DNA of 34,192 bases from Plantago elongata (GCA_036897095.1 JAYMSP010001266.1:1-34192), one strand, 5' to 3'. Counted from the stretch's first letter, positions 1 through 11,520 are shown. Notes: generated by a model from the letters alone, not told the origin. Numbers and translations: made by a program.

Positions 1-1328
1 TATATATATATATTTCATTTAAATTGAACTTCTATGTTGGATGTATCTAATTCTTAGAGTTTGCAAACCTTCGAATTTGAGAGAAGGAACTCGGAGTCCG
101 AAACCCACCTCTACTTACCTTGATCATCTTTCGATGATGCCTAGTCACTATTTCTCTATATTATCCTACCTACTTTAATTACTAACCTAGCCAACCCGAC
201 TACTATTCGATTTTTTACTTGTGGGAGTAGGATTGCATGACATTATACCGCGAGGTGATGAACTTTATATACGCCTTAAGAAGATATTGGTTACTATGTG
301 ACCGTGGTTGTAGTGGTAATGCTTATTTATTATTTGTTCGTTTTGAAGTCATAAAGGTTTTATTAGAAAATTAGTGAGTCAGTGAAATACAAATCTTTAG
401 AAACCGTGTGCTTATACATGTCACAGTTTATACTCTTTACTGATTTCATAGTCACTTCTAATCTATCGTTATGACTTGCTCAAGAATGAGCAATGAGAAA
501 CTGGTTTGAGGGTGATGTGACAATGAAATATACAAATTTGCATGCTTTTAGACATTCATTTGTTACTTAAGATTTAATATTTGCATCAAATTATGGTCAA
601 TTACCAGCTTCTTGTGTATTATGTAGGTCATGATCGCAATTTGAGGAATTGCACGATTTCTTCTGTCAAATAGTCATATTTAGGCGACATCAAGGAATAC
701 TGAAAATACGCTAATTTGACCGTTGTACAAAGTTGGAGCATCAAAATATGTCAGTGACAACCTTTTTGAAGAGAATTGAAAATTTTACAATATTAATGAA
801 GATCACTTTTTGAGAAAATGAACTTACGAAATTTGAAATCGAAGAACGGAGAAAGAAGATACGAATATGAAGGGAATCGAATATGAAGGGCAACCGAGAG
901 CCGTAGAATCCCTACCTCGGCCACAAGACAACCACAATCAAGAGAACAATATATGAAAACGTTTTTCCTAACCTATCAGGATTCTACTTATGTTCCTGAC
1001 CAAGTAAATGATTTATGCAAGGTGAAATGTTACATTTGGAGCAAGCGATCCGACTTATGTCTACTACCAATTGATAGATAGTACAACACGGTCATCTGAT
1101 TCTAAAAAGTACATTAAATGACAAATTCCACTTAAAAGAATATATATAAGATAACAAAACTACAATGATAAATTACCAAACGCCTAGCATAAGAATTATC
1201 TAATCTTATTAGAGCATCAAAACTATGGTAAAAGTTAAATCAATCCACATCTTATCTTATTTAAGAACAACATCATCAATTTCACACATCACTTGCTAAC
1301 AACCTTAAACGTGACATCCATCTTCCCA
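1..1328. other. Intergenic sequence and presumed promoter of the UGT gene
   Basis: No credible coding region is visible on either strand. The window opens with a short (TA)n run at 1-13. The rest is AT-rich with scattered stops in all frames. A TATA-like string (TATATATAAG) lies at 1141-1150, about 180 bases before the UGT start codon, and is a plausible core promoter element, but the transcription start cannot be seen. I recognise no transposon ends here. Confidence 0.5.
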
Positions 1329-3842
1329 ATGGCCCCAAGTTCCACACCCTCCTCCCACCACGGAGACATCACCACTGTCGAAATTGCGGTGGTGATGGTC
1401 CCCCTTCCGGCACAAGGGCACCTTAACCAGCTCCTCCAGCTTAGTCGTGTCGTTACAACTTACAACATACCCGTTCACTACGTGTGCACTCCCATTCATA
1501 TCAAACAAAGCAAGGCTCGCGTCCAAGGGTGGGACCCACTCGCAACTCCCAACGTGCATTTCCACGAATTTCCTATCACGGAGTTTTCCTCCCCAACCAT
1601 GGACCCCAATGCAGAGAACAAATTTCCATCTCATCTCATGCCACTCTTTGGTGCGGTTTCTCACCTGCGCCACCCGGTTGCAGCCCTCCTTCGGTCTCTC
1701 TCGGAGAAATACCATAGAGTTGTAGTCATTCACGACTCGCTAATGGCATCCGTGGTCCAAGACGTGGCAACAATACCAAACGCGGAGTCGTATATTTTCC
1801 ACAGTGTCTCCGTTTTTTGCACATTCTTCTACTTCTGGGAGGGTATGGGAAAGCCGTTTCATGTTGAGGGGTGTGAACAAGTACCCTCCATTGAAGATTG
1901 TTTGACGCAGGAATTTGAGGATTTTTTTGCATCTCAAATGGGATACTTTCGTTTCAGCTCTGGAAATCTTTCCAACTCCAACAAACTTGTGGAAGGTAAA
2001 TAATTTATTTCTTCATACTTTTGGATAACACCTAGCTTTGTCTCGTGGTATACAATTTTTTGGGCAATATTTTGTCACTAAATACCAACTAAAAATATTT
2101 TGTCTCGTGGTAAACAGTTTTTTCAGACCTCTAACTTTACATTATACACATCTTATCACTAATATATTTTGCTCCACATTCTAATTTTTTCTTTTAAAAC
2201 AAAAACGGCTAAAGGGTGTCGAACCCTAACCTATTTATCTAACCAACTGAGTTGCGCTTCATTGTCTTACTCCACTTTTTTATACTTTATTATTACTTTA
2301 ACCTTTTGGATAAAATTGCACGCTAGTTCTAAGATATGAAGTTTTTTTTAGGATGGGAAGAGTAATAATTATGGTTTGACAAACAAATCCGTTTAAACAC
2401 AATAATTTTAGCCACTCCCTAATTTTCGATGGAAAATTAACAAGTGATACTTAGCTTGCAAACTTTACTTACTAAAAATTGATAATTTGCACCATAATTG
2501 ATGTAACTTTTTAAGATTACACGATATAAATTTACAAAAACTGTTGAATATACTATGTTGTTTAAATTGTTGGTCTTTCCTATAATTGAAAATTATAGAT
2601 AGATGGACATGCGAACATAGTACTTAAAAAATATATACATATGCTAATAAAGTTTTTATTAACCAATATATTATTAAATTCAAATCCGAAAATATTTTCA
2701 GTTGCCAACTTGCCATTATGAATATACATATGTACTATTAATGCTATATTTACCAGATGTATGTGGTTGGAAAGTTATTTAGCAGTCCTTCTGTTTTAAT
2801 TACCTAATGTATATATTTCTGGTGAAACAGATAATAATAACAAACACCTTTCAGATAATGTAAATCATATGACTGCCGTGTTCAAAATGAAATGCTGTTC
2901 TAATTCAAATGTAAAATTATTAGGGCTCCGTTTCTTATATCGTTGGAGCGGCTATTTCTCCACTCAAATCGAATATTTTGTACACAAAAAGACTCAATTT
3001 CAATTGAAAAAGTCTGCTCAAATTTTATACACATCAGTCATTCTCTTTCTCTTTCTCTTTTCTTTTTTGCGTAATTATTTCTGTTGTTTACAGGAAAATA
3101 CCTGAATCTTATCAAGAAGTTGACAGAAACTGATAAGAAGCCCCACTGGGCCTTGGGCCCATTTAACCAGGTTGAGTTAACCAACAAGAATGCCAACGGG
3201 CTACGTCACGAGTGCTTAAAATGGCTTGACAAACAAGACCCAAATTCAGTCATATTCGTCTCCTTCGGCACAACGACTTCTTTGCCAGAGGACCAAATCA
3301 AAGAATTAGCGTTTGGGCTTGAAAATAGTGGGCTAAAGTTCATATGGGTATTGCGTGATGCAGATAGAGCAGATTGCAAGCCAGATCAATCCAGAATTGC
3401 CCAATTACCAGATGGGTTTGATGAGAGGATACAAGGAAATGGCTTTATACTGCGGGATTGGGCTCCGCAGTTGGACATTTTGGCCCATTATGCGGTGGGT
3501 GGGTTTTTGAGCCATTGCGGGTGGAATTCGTGCATGGAGAGTATTTCCTTGGGTGTGCCGATTGCGACTTGGCCAATGCACTCGGATCAACCGAGGAATG
3601 CAGTGTTGTTGACTAATATGTTAGGAGTTGGTGTGGTTGTTAAGGATTGGGCAAAGAGGGCGGAGATTGTGACCGCAAAAACTATTTCTGCGGCATTGAG
3701 AAAGTTGATGGCTTCAGAGGAAGGTGAAGGGATACAACGAAAGGCAATGGAACTTGGTGGTGATGTTCGGAGAGCTGTGGCAAAAGGTGGTGATACACAA
3801 TTGGAGTTTGATTCTTTCATTGCACATCTCTCAAGAAAGTAA
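1329..3842 (+). CDS. Zeatin O-glucosyltransferase-like UDP-glycosyltransferase (UGT93 type), two exons
   Basis: Exon 1 is 1329-1995 and exon 2 is 3094-3842. The 1098-bp intron has donor AAG|GTAAAT and acceptor TTACAG|GAAAA, and the phase-1 join rebuilds the continuous motif LVEGKYLNL. The spliced protein is 471 residues, the usual UGT length. The frame stays open back to 1293 but without an ATG; the first Met (context CAATGG) starts the protein at MAPSS. The GT-B fold family marks are present: acceptor-side catalytic His31 in PLPAQGHLNQ, its partner Asp136 in IHDSLMA, and a full 44-residue PSPG sugar-donor box at 345-388 ending in HSDQ, typical of UDP-glucose users. Sequence style (PLPAQGHLNQLLQLSR, HFHEFP, WALGPFN) matches the zeatin O-glucosyltransferase family, which O-glucosylates cytokinins in the cytosol; related UGT93 enzymes act on other acceptors, so the substrate is an inference. 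All key residues are intact. Confidence 0.92.
1996..3093 (+). other. Intron 1 of the UGT gene
   Basis: GT-AG intron with a strong pyrimidine tract (repeated CTTT units around 3043-3067) before the acceptor TTACAG. It is AT-rich and holds a SINE-like tRNA-derived segment at about 2195-2275. An open frame at 2869-3105 runs across the acceptor but has no coding character. Confidence 0.85.
2195..2275 (-). repeat. tRNA-derived SINE-like fragment in the UGT intron
   Basis: Read on the minus strand, the segment has an A-box-like string (CGCAACTCAGTTGGTTAG) and, about 13 bases on, a strong B box (GGGTTCGACACCC). TTTAGCCGTTTT and an A-rich end follow. These are the RNA polymerase III promoter boxes of tRNA-derived SINEs. 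No acceptor stem can be formed, so this is not a functional tRNA gene. The TTAGCCGTTT end also occurs in the SINE-like insertion near 21.6 kb. Confidence 0.6.
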
Positions 3843-4630
3843 AGAGTCATAGCAGATTGAACCAAAGACAAGTTATATTAAATGGTTGCGTTTGATATTT
3901 TCAATATAGTAATACATGAAATAATATATTGGTGCCACCTTAATTATTTAGGAAACTTGTAATGTTCCAACTGGCATCTCTAGTAATTCATATATTGTTG
4001 CATGCTAATGTTCTTCAAAAAAAACTCAAATAAAACACAATCAATAGTCAGGTACTATATCAGTATTGTTCGACATTGCTTATATTGGATGTAAATCGAT
4101 GTTGGTAACTTTCATCAATGCATTTAGAAATGTCAGGTGTCAAATTTCTAGACTTGTCCAACTTCTGATGGAGTTGCAGCTGAAAAACTGTGGACAAAAC
4201 AAGAATGAAAGGTGCAAGGACTTGTTCTCTTCATCTGAACATCCATTAATTTCAATTCAGTTAGGTCTATTCAATTTAGTTAGTTCATTAAGATACCTTG
4301 TTGCATAAAAAAATGGTTAACTGGATTGTTTTTACATATATACCATATTTAACAAATCAGTTAGCTTTTGAGCTAACTATTTACTAAGCCCTTTTAGAAA
4401 AATTAACTAGCTTACCAGCTAACAACTAGCTTATCTACTGATTTTGCTACACACGGTCTTTAATTGGCAAAAAGACAATTGAATATAAAAGAAATATAAG
4501 ATCATAGGTATAACGCAATACGTTTCAACTCAAGTCCAAAGTATATGTGTTGGTAGAATGGAACTAATATATTACTTGAAAAGATGTTCGTGACCATACT
4601 AATACAAATGGTCAGAACTCGATTAATTAG
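3843..4630. other. Intergenic sequence downstream of the UGT gene
   Basis: 3' flank and intergenic DNA. The stretch 4330-4440 is rich in TTAGCT/AGCTAA strings that resemble the ends of non-autonomous plant DNA transposons, but I could not define a pair of termini. The open frame at 4066-4308 has no recognisable content. Confidence 0.4.
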
Positions 4631-4882
4631 GGGCTGATTGGTATGCGACTTAAATGCCCGATTTAAATGCCTGAATAGTGATCAGAATTGTAGTGGGATT
4701 GTTAAAATTGTGTTTGGTATAGAATTGTAATTGTATAGCTGGGTATTATAGGTGTGTTATATAGGTAGAGAAAAATGTTGCTACTGTAGAGTCATTTCGA
4801 TCTTCGACATTTAAATGCCATAACAAACACAAAATCTCCAAATAGCATCCAAACGGGCATTTGAATGCTACTCCAATCAGCC
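4631..4882. mobile_element. MITE, GGGCTGATTGG family, copy 1
   Basis: A 252-bp element with terminal inverted repeats GGGCTGATTGG (left) and CCAATCAGCC (right). It is flanked by a perfect 5-bp direct repeat, ATTAG, at 4626-4630 and 4883-4887. It has no coding capacity. Internal strings such as ACATTTAAATGCCATAAC are shared with the copy in the hexokinase-like intron. The 5-bp duplication could also be read as a 3-bp TTA with matching neighbours, so the superfamily is left open. Confidence 0.8.
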
Positions 4883-5113
4883 ATTAGTGTTCGAATCATT
4901 ATAATTTAAAATAGCAATGAGAGAGTAGTCAATCTAACTATTTTGTCGCCCACATTCCATACTAATCCACTAGCTGAATGAAATGGTATTTTTCCGCCTA
5001 AAACTAACCATTTGAAATTTGAAAAACTTCCACAACACCACAACACCACTCCATATATCAAAAACACCTCCACTTTCCCATTTTCATCGTTAGACCAAGA
5101 AAAACTAACTACT

Positions 5114-5732
5114 ATGGCAGTACAAAAGAAAACTTCCACCTCAACACCCACTGCTGCAACTATGCATCCACCATATCTCCAGGTCCAACAATCTCATACC
5201 ACAATTATTAAACTTCATACTTCTTTTTAATCATTAACCTGTTTTCTCTGTTTCAATTCAGATGATAAAAGAAGCAATCACGACGATGAAGGATCGAAGC
5301 GGTTCAAGCCAACCTGCAATCGCAAGGTACATTGAGGAAAACTACACCCGGAAGCATCTTCCTCCCAATTTCCGCAAAATGCTGTCAATGCAATTGAAGA
5401 GGTTTGTCAAGTCCGAAAAGCTTGTAAAGGTCAAAAACTCCTACAAGATCCTATCCACCGAGAAGGCGAAAAAGCCGGCTAATCCACCAAAGGAGAAAAC
5501 AAGCCCGGTAGTGAAGAAGATAGCGACGAAAGTGGAAGTTGCGAAGAAAAGTGTGGAGAAAGCGAAGAAGACGAAGAGGTTGAGCCAGGTTAAGACTCCT
5601 GAGGTGTTGAAGGAGATGAAAAGTCCGATTAAGAATGCGGAGAAGACGAAGAAGAAGGTTGTGAAGGCTGCTACACCGGCTAAGAGGAAGGCGGTTTCGA
5701 ATACTACGCCTAAGAAGAAGGCCAAGAAGTGA
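5114..5732 (+). CDS. Linker histone H1, two exons
   Basis: Exon 1 is 5114-5182 and exon 2 is 5262-5732. The 79-bp phase-0 intron has donor CTCCAG|GTCC and acceptor AATTCAG|ATG, so the ATG at 5262 is an internal codon, not the start. The spliced protein has 179 residues. The junction rebuilds the hallmark HPPYLQMIKEAI at the start of the winged-helix globular domain (about 18-88), with SGSSQPAIARYIEENY, the LPPNFRKMLSMQLKR helix and a KVKNSYKIL end. The tail (89-179) is Lys/Ala/Pro-rich with S/TPxK DNA-binding motifs (SPIK, TPAK, TPKK). It binds linker DNA at the nucleosome dyad in the nucleus. The N-terminal tail before the globular domain is only about 17 residues and is not Lys-rich, closest in layout to the short stress-linked H1 class of plants; that class assignment is inference. 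Confidence 0.93.
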
Positions 5733-6082
5733 TCTGAAAATGGTTTAGGGATTATAGCTGGTTTCTAGTTATTTTTCAATGTCTGGTTTGATTTGATTAG
5801 GATTATTGTAATTGAATTATGCTTTTGCGTTTAGGACTTTTTTGTACTGATGTCTGATTAGTGATGATATGCTTGATCATCTAACTAATGACTGTACTCA
5901 GTTGATTGCTATTTTGCTCTGCAATTCATGATCTCTATGTTTATGCAGTTCTATGAATACTGGTTAATAAGAATACAGTGCATCCTCTTTATAATATCCT
6001 CTTTATAATGATGATATTACATCTTAGTAGATCTCTCAAGTCATGTTTGAGAAAACATTCCATTAGAATTGCCGAGAGTCTA
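5733..6082. other. 3' flank of the histone H1 gene
   Basis: AT-rich sequence after the H1 stop codon, with T-rich stretches and no clear coding region. The H1 3' untranslated region must lie here, but its end cannot be fixed from sequence alone. Confidence 0.4.
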
Positions 6083-6165
6083 ATGAGGTATAGCTCAATT
6101 AGTCAGGTCGATGTGCTATAACCATAATCTCAAAAATTATGAGTTTAATTTATGTTATGTAATAT
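6083..6165 (+). repeat. tRNA-derived SINE-like fragment
   Basis: TATAGCTCAATTAGTCAGG resembles a pol III A box, and GAGTTTAATTTATG some 40 bases on resembles a decayed B box. Spacing and order fit the head of a plant SINE. No target duplication or poly(A) end is clear, so this is a decayed copy at best. Confidence 0.4.
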
Positions 6166-6350
6166 AGTAGTACTTTGTAATTGTTATAGTGATATTTTCA
6201 AAAAGAAAATCCATTATCATTACTAATCACAATTAAAAAAGAGTAAGAGACTGATGAGATACTTGCCCAAAATTAGTGCCATTTCAAAAGTTTTAGTAGG
6301 GATGTGATTAGTGTCATTGGACTCTAGTGATATATTCCCCCATGACTCAA

Positions 6351-6495
6351 GGGCATTGGCTAGGTATTTAAATGCTTTCATTTAACTCGATGACTAGTGA
6401 TTTGACCTAAAATACAATTTAAATATTCTCATTTCAATTTCATTCCAAACACAATTTCACCAAAATTCCCATTCAAATGACATGCAAATCAGCCC
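6351..6495. mobile_element. MITE, GGGCTGATTGG family, copy 2
   Basis: A 145-bp element with left end GGGCATTGGC and right end AAATCAGCCC. It is flanked by a perfect 5-bp direct repeat, CTCAA, at 6346-6350 and 6496-6500. The inner part (GTGATTTGACC, CATTCCAAACACAATTTCACC) aligns closely with the copy at about 33779-33927. Non-coding. Confidence 0.75.
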
Positions 6496-6500
6496 CTCAA

Positions 6501-7890
6501 ACTTTCCACTAAAAAACCATAAAGTACAGACACTTTAAAAAAACTTCGATTAAATAATCTTTAATGAGTATTAAAAAATACATAAATCTTTAAATTGGAT
6601 ACACAAATGAGTGAACAAAGACAATATATAAGCATTGTTTGACCGTAGATTCATGAGGCAAACTAAATACTGATAAAAAAAAATCATATTGCCATTAACG
6701 TCATTAAACAAGCTACGTGACTCCATTTTCTACATTTCATGTGTATTAAGTAACCTTTCTTGAGTTGTTTATTAGCTTTCAAAGTCAAATACTTCATATC
6801 CTCAATAGACATTAATTTAGTGTGTGGTTATGTAGTTTGTCAGGAGAGCGAACTTTTAATAACTTAGTATCAGTTATGTAGAAGTGTTATGGAGAAGCAA
6901 GATTAATTAATACACTTTTTAACGTATGATTCAAACTTATTCTAGAAATAGAAATCATGGAGATTGTGGTCGACTGATGGAAAAGGTAAAGAAAGGGTAG
7001 AGAGGTATGCTTTTATTTCATCTTCTCTTCAGTACAATTGTCTTAAATTTCAAAACTCAAGATGCAAGATGTGTGTGAAAGTTATCTTAGAAGTTCGCTA
7101 TTGGAAGCATAATTACTTGATATCTAAAAAATGTAAACTAGATTAGTCTTGCTTATTCGATGTCTTGTGCTTGCTATATGTGATAGAAATCAAACTGTGA
7201 GATTTAAACATTGTAAACTTAATCCAATGTTTCACATTTAAACATTGATTTTTAATGCGTTGTTGTAACTTGTAAGCTTTGAGATTAAAATCAAACTGTG
7301 AGATTTATGAGAGGTTTGCTTGAGAGTCACAGTACCAGGATTCAGAAAGAATAGATAGGTTGATATGTGAAAACCGAGTAGAGTAAGAGTAGAAATACAA
7401 GCTTATTGGAAAATTCTAACATTAGATAAGGTTGTACTAGAACTAACAACATCAGATCAGATAGAATTGTACTTTAAATCTGGACCGTTCAATTTAGTAC
7501 AATTTAATTCTGACCACAAAATCAAATACAATTGATTTACAGATAGAATTAAGTGAAAACAGTCTTTTGTTATCAGGCTTCCGTCTGCTCTGCCTTCGTT
7601 CTTCCATAGTCTGGCGTCGTCTTTCTTCTTCTTCTTTTCTTATACTAGGAGGGGCAAACGGAAAGAATGGAAGCCTGAGATTCATCTCCTAGGTATTTCA
7701 TGGTAATAGTGAGTCGTCGGTCAAGACTTTCGAAAACATCAAACAAAATATCTGGTTTTGGCCAAATAGCAGTTTGTTGCTTAGATGTTCTTTCAATTCT
7801 GGTGAATGGAAGAATTTCCACAGAACACTTAGAAGAATGCGACAAGTAGATAGGAGAATTGGAAAGCTTCAGGTTTGATGCTATAGAGTG
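6501..7890. other. Intergenic sequence without a supported gene
   Basis: AT-rich. A (TTC)n run lies near 7625-7640. Open frames at 6964-7146 and, on the minus strand, 7494-7845 have no recognisable domain. Nothing else can be supported. Confidence 0.4.
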
Positions 7891-8045
7891 GCTAGTGGAG
7901 CAGTAGAGACTTTGCTCTCCCTGATTATTCGTTTGATGTTGATGTTCAGAGGATATTACTTAGATAGTCGTATGTAACTGTTAGCACTGTTGGTGCTTTT
8001 GCTGAAGCAATAAACTTTAAATGTTTCAAAAAAAAAAAAAAAAAA
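7891..8045 (+). pseudogene. Poly(A)-tailed 3' end, probable retroposed transcript
   Basis: An AATAAA hexamer at 8009-8014 is followed 13 bases later by a run of 18 A (8028-8045). This is the layout of a polyadenylated mRNA end copied into DNA. Upstream sequence looks like a 3' untranslated region; no parent gene could be recognised and no flanking target duplication was found. A LINE or SINE tail is an alternative. Confidence 0.4.
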
Positions 8046-9289
8046 GAACGTTGCATGGTTTGTTGTATTGCTATTAATTGAATTTGTCTGACTTCTTGAA
8101 AGTAGCTTGCTGATAAGGAAATATTGGAAATGTTTATGATTGAGTTTCTTTCATGTTGAGATTTTCAACCATCTGTAGACTGTAGTTGCAAGTTTAGACT
8201 CTAGCATGTTGAATCTTATTCAACTTGGACCTGTTTTGTTTTCTCAAGAAGAAGGCTAGTAAAATGGCAATGCCTTCAGTCAACATTTTGTGTAGTATAA
8301 TAAAGCTTTGTTATTTCCTCTTTGATGTGCTAGTCTGCAGTTTAACCGATCTAGATTTCCTCTTACTGCCATAAATCAAGCCCTGATTCGAAGGAGTGTA
8401 ACAATAGCAAGTATGTGGTAAGAGCAGATTTCGCATTCCATGAACTTCAAGAACAGGCATATATACTAAAACAGTATCAAGACCTGTTCGCTGCGAATTT
8501 GCAGAAGACCTTTTTAAACTTTTGTGCTCAATTAGGCCAGAAGAGAACAATGGCTAACCCAGGCGCTCTAGTCGAATTTTGATCTGCACTGCTATTTAAG
8601 ATTCAGAGAATGTTCAATTCGATACTACATTATATACAATACATAAAGCTTTAATTTGTCCAGGATATAGAATATCGAATAACACTCCAAATACTAGGCC
8701 GTTCCATGGAACATAGCTCACATCTTCAACACTCAAACCTGCAACGAAACATTAATATCATAAATTACTTATAGAAGCCATTATAAAAGTCAGATGGAAA
8801 TATCATTGTATTCTAGCACTTGATCACTTACAAACGTATATATGTTTCATAACAATGTTAGACATTGCACTGTCGTTGCAAACCACACTTCAAGCAACTA
8901 CTAATAATTAAAGATTTCAGGAAACAAAAAAAATGCAAGATATTACTAAAATTATCAAGTTAATTTAACAAGAGACAAGTTTAACCAGCAAATCGAACAC
9001 ATTAGCCTCATCTACCCCTACATGTCATCTGTAACCAGCAAATCGAACACATTAGTCTCACTGTGAATTACAATTTTGGACGAGGACTTTACCAACACCA
9101 ACCAATCTTGTACAACGTTACCAGCCAACTAATTTGCATGAGCAAGGTAACAACTGAAGATGTAGTTCTTCTATTTATAAGAAGGATAAGAACCATAAAA
9201 TCAAAAACTGTAAGAAGATGAATGAGCTAACGGGTGCACACAAGATACCAAAAGGCCTTAACTTCTACTACAATATTACTCAGACGGTA
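8046..9289. other. Intergenic sequence with a short direct repeat
   Basis: No gene is supported. A 23-bp string (AACCAGCAAATCGAACACAT + TAG) occurs at 8983 and again at 9033, a 50-bp spacing. The stretch 8340-8420 is a 78-base + frame bounded by CTGCAG and GTG|GTAAGA, which look like splice sites, so a decayed exon is possible, but the product is not recognisable. Confidence 0.35.
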
Positions 9290-9945
9290 TTGCTGTGGGG
9301 AAAAATTGCCTTCGATCGGGAAAGCGCGCCTTCAGCCTGAATTCGTACATGCGGAACTAAAACGGCTAGGTTTAGAACTCTTTAAAACCGGTTTGCCTTA
9401 GACAAACTGAGTAGCGAATTAACTCAAGCTTAGAAGCACAATGAGAGTAAATGTAGTAAGATATGGTGGGTGACTTACTTCTCAAGTGCAATAAATGGGA
9501 CTATATATAGAGTTGATCAGGGGAACAACATCCCCTAAATCCTGGACTAATGTTCGTCTCAACACGTGATCCGGGTTATAGGGATAGTCGTTCATCAAGC
9601 GGCCAGGCTCGGACCTGTTGTAGGCTCTAGGTCGGAAAACATTTTCTGGGTTTGTACGTCTTGATTTCCTTCATAGTCTGTATTGAAGTCTCTAGGTCGG
9701 AACCCCCGGCTTTCGGATAAAACTCGGACTTTCTGGAAAAGTCATAATCCGTACCGAAGTCTCTAGGTCGAATTCGCGAGCTTTCGGATACGAATTGGAT
9801 TTCTTCTTATGCCAATCAGGATAGAGCGGCTTTAATTTGTCTCTCCTGCTGGTAATTCGTCTTCTTGACCGTAGTGCAATTCCCCTGTTTCTAGTTCGAT
9901 TTATGCTAGTTCATCTGAATTAGGAGGGACTGATTTAGTCATAAC
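9290..9945 (-). mobile_element. LTR-like retrotransposon fragment
   Basis: Less AT-rich than its surroundings. On the minus strand it contains a TATA box (CTATATATAG, about 9501-9510) followed by a leader-like stretch, as in an LTR promoter and R region. Inside the upstream part, GAAGTCTCTAGGTCG and CTTTCGGATA recur at a 71-bp step (9685 and 9756; 9710 and 9781), with a weaker copy near 9625. The same general layout is seen at 17.0-17.5 kb. I could not fix TG...CA ends or a target duplication, so the boundaries are approximate. Confidence 0.45.
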
Positions 9946-10027
9946 AAGTATTATGACTCGACCTCAGAAAAATCATATTCTTTTGATGAGGTCTCACAGT
10001 TTCATCTGGTTGAACCTCAAAGCAAGC

Positions 10028-10165
10028 CTAAGAGCACTATATCGCATTGCTACAATGGAAGCTCCATTTCGGAGCTTTCATGTCAGCTGCCTTGGAAGCT
10101 TCGAAAAGTTTCCATACCGCTATAGAAGCTCCATGGTTGTTAGCCATGGAAGAAGCTTCCATGGT
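10028..10165. repeat. Cluster of CCATGGAAGC inverted motifs, left
   Basis: Many copies of GGAAGCT/AGCTTCC in both orientations are packed in 140 bases. They include a hairpin-forming segment at 10143-10163 with arms CCATGGAAG and CTTCCATGG around a 3-bp centre. It looks like the subterminal region of a DNA transposon. A matching cluster lies at 11423-11520. Confidence 0.5.
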
Positions 10166-11422
10166 GAAAATGTATTTTTTATTTATTTTTATTATAGTTT
10201 TTTAATTTAAAAGATTTTGGTAGTTTTCCAATCTTTTTTCTAAAATAGAATCTATTTAAAATTAACAATCGTTTATTGTATTTACATTTTAACCTAATAT
10301 ATTTTTGTATTTTACAAAGTGACTCGTGTCGAGTAATTAAATCGTTACTGTTATAAGGTACCTAAATTGAAAAATAATACATTTAAAGGTACTAAAATTG
10401 GACGATCATAAAATAAAGTACATTTATTCGAGTCACAATTTAGGGTACATTTTTTGAATTTTTCCCTCTTTCAATATATTACCATTAACTATACCATATT
10501 TTACTATCTCAATACTTGCTCATACTTACACTCCTGACTTGACATATTTATCCTGTATTCGTATTATTCTTTAAAATATTCTCTTTTAAAAGTATTCCTA
10601 AATTCAATCCCCATAAAATATTCTTTCGGGTTCGCCACCGATGACAACACAGGCCCATCCTTTTAATGTGTCGTGGATTTGTACGTTTAGATTTCTTTTG
10701 ACAGTGGTGAGTGCGGGGTCGAGGTCAGAGGAAGAACATTTACGGTGAAGGTGAAAGTCGAGTCGGTTTGGTTAGTGTCAAGTCTGAAATAAGGAATTAA
10801 TTACATGAAAAACAATCGCAACTTGTTGATTGGTAACAAAAGCGTGGTCCGTGCACGTTTGCTTTAGTCATACATCGGAATATCGAATCATTAAATCAAT
10901 AATACTGCAAGTTACACTAAACCCCCATGACATAGCGTACAAGCACGATCCGGAACTTAGGCATTAATCATGCTACTCACCGTCATCCCTCGTTATAATT
11001 ATTATTATTACAATAACAATTTAACAAACACAAAAATATACTCTAACAAACTTATTGTTTATAATTTCAGTTAAACAAGTCTGAGCATCGAACCATTATA
11101 TGTTTGAGGGCTTGACTAATTTCAGTACTACGTCGCACTATACTATTAGTAGTACATCATTTAAAACTTGACAAGTGCCAAAATTAAATAATTAAATTAA
11201 TTTATAAATAATTTACATAATTTCAGAAAAATAAATTACACCCAATTACAAAATACACTCCTAAATATACACTTTACATGTTGAACCCTAATATTTGTTC
11301 ATCTTCTTCACCACCCCATCCATCATCGAAACGTCATCATCACCACATTATACTGGAGCTCCGATCACTCTTGTGACCAAAGCTCCGGCAAATAACTAAC
11401 TCTTTTTTTTAATTTTTTTTTA
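10166..11422. other. AT-rich DNA between the two CCATGGAAGC clusters
   Basis: No coding region is visible in these 1257 bases. If the two flanking clusters are ends of one element, this is its non-coding interior. Nothing in the sequence proves that. Confidence 0.3.
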
Positions 11423-11520
11423 TGCTTCCATGGAAGCTACAACAGCTTGTCCATGGAAGCTGAAAAATCGCTGCAGCTCGACCATGGAAGCTGCTGCAAG
11501 CATTCGTGGAGCCAACCGGA
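11423..11520. repeat. Cluster of CCATGGAAGC inverted motifs, right
   Basis: It begins with a perfect 14-bp palindrome, GCTTCCATGGAAGC, then has three more GGAAGCT copies (GTCCATGGAAGCTG, GACCATGGAAGCTG) within 100 bases. It matches the cluster at 10028-10165. Confidence 0.5.

Noticed and set aside
1293..1328. In-frame extension of the UGT start upstream to 1293
   Set aside because: The codon at 1293 is TTG; plant nuclear genes start at ATG. The first ATG in frame is 1329, with good context and family-like length.
2195..2275. A functional tRNA gene on the minus strand
   Set aside because: The A and B boxes are present, but no acceptor or anticodon stem can be paired.
5262..5264. ATG at 5262 as the histone H1 start
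   Set aside because: It follows TTCAG and would begin inside the globular domain. Splicing from 5182 restores HPPYLQMIKEA.
5441..5725. Phe-rich minus-strand frame
   Set aside because: Antisense of the Lys-rich H1 tail.
9953..10210. 85-codon + frame
   Set aside because: Runs through the CCATGGAAGC palindrome cluster; no domain and biased composition.
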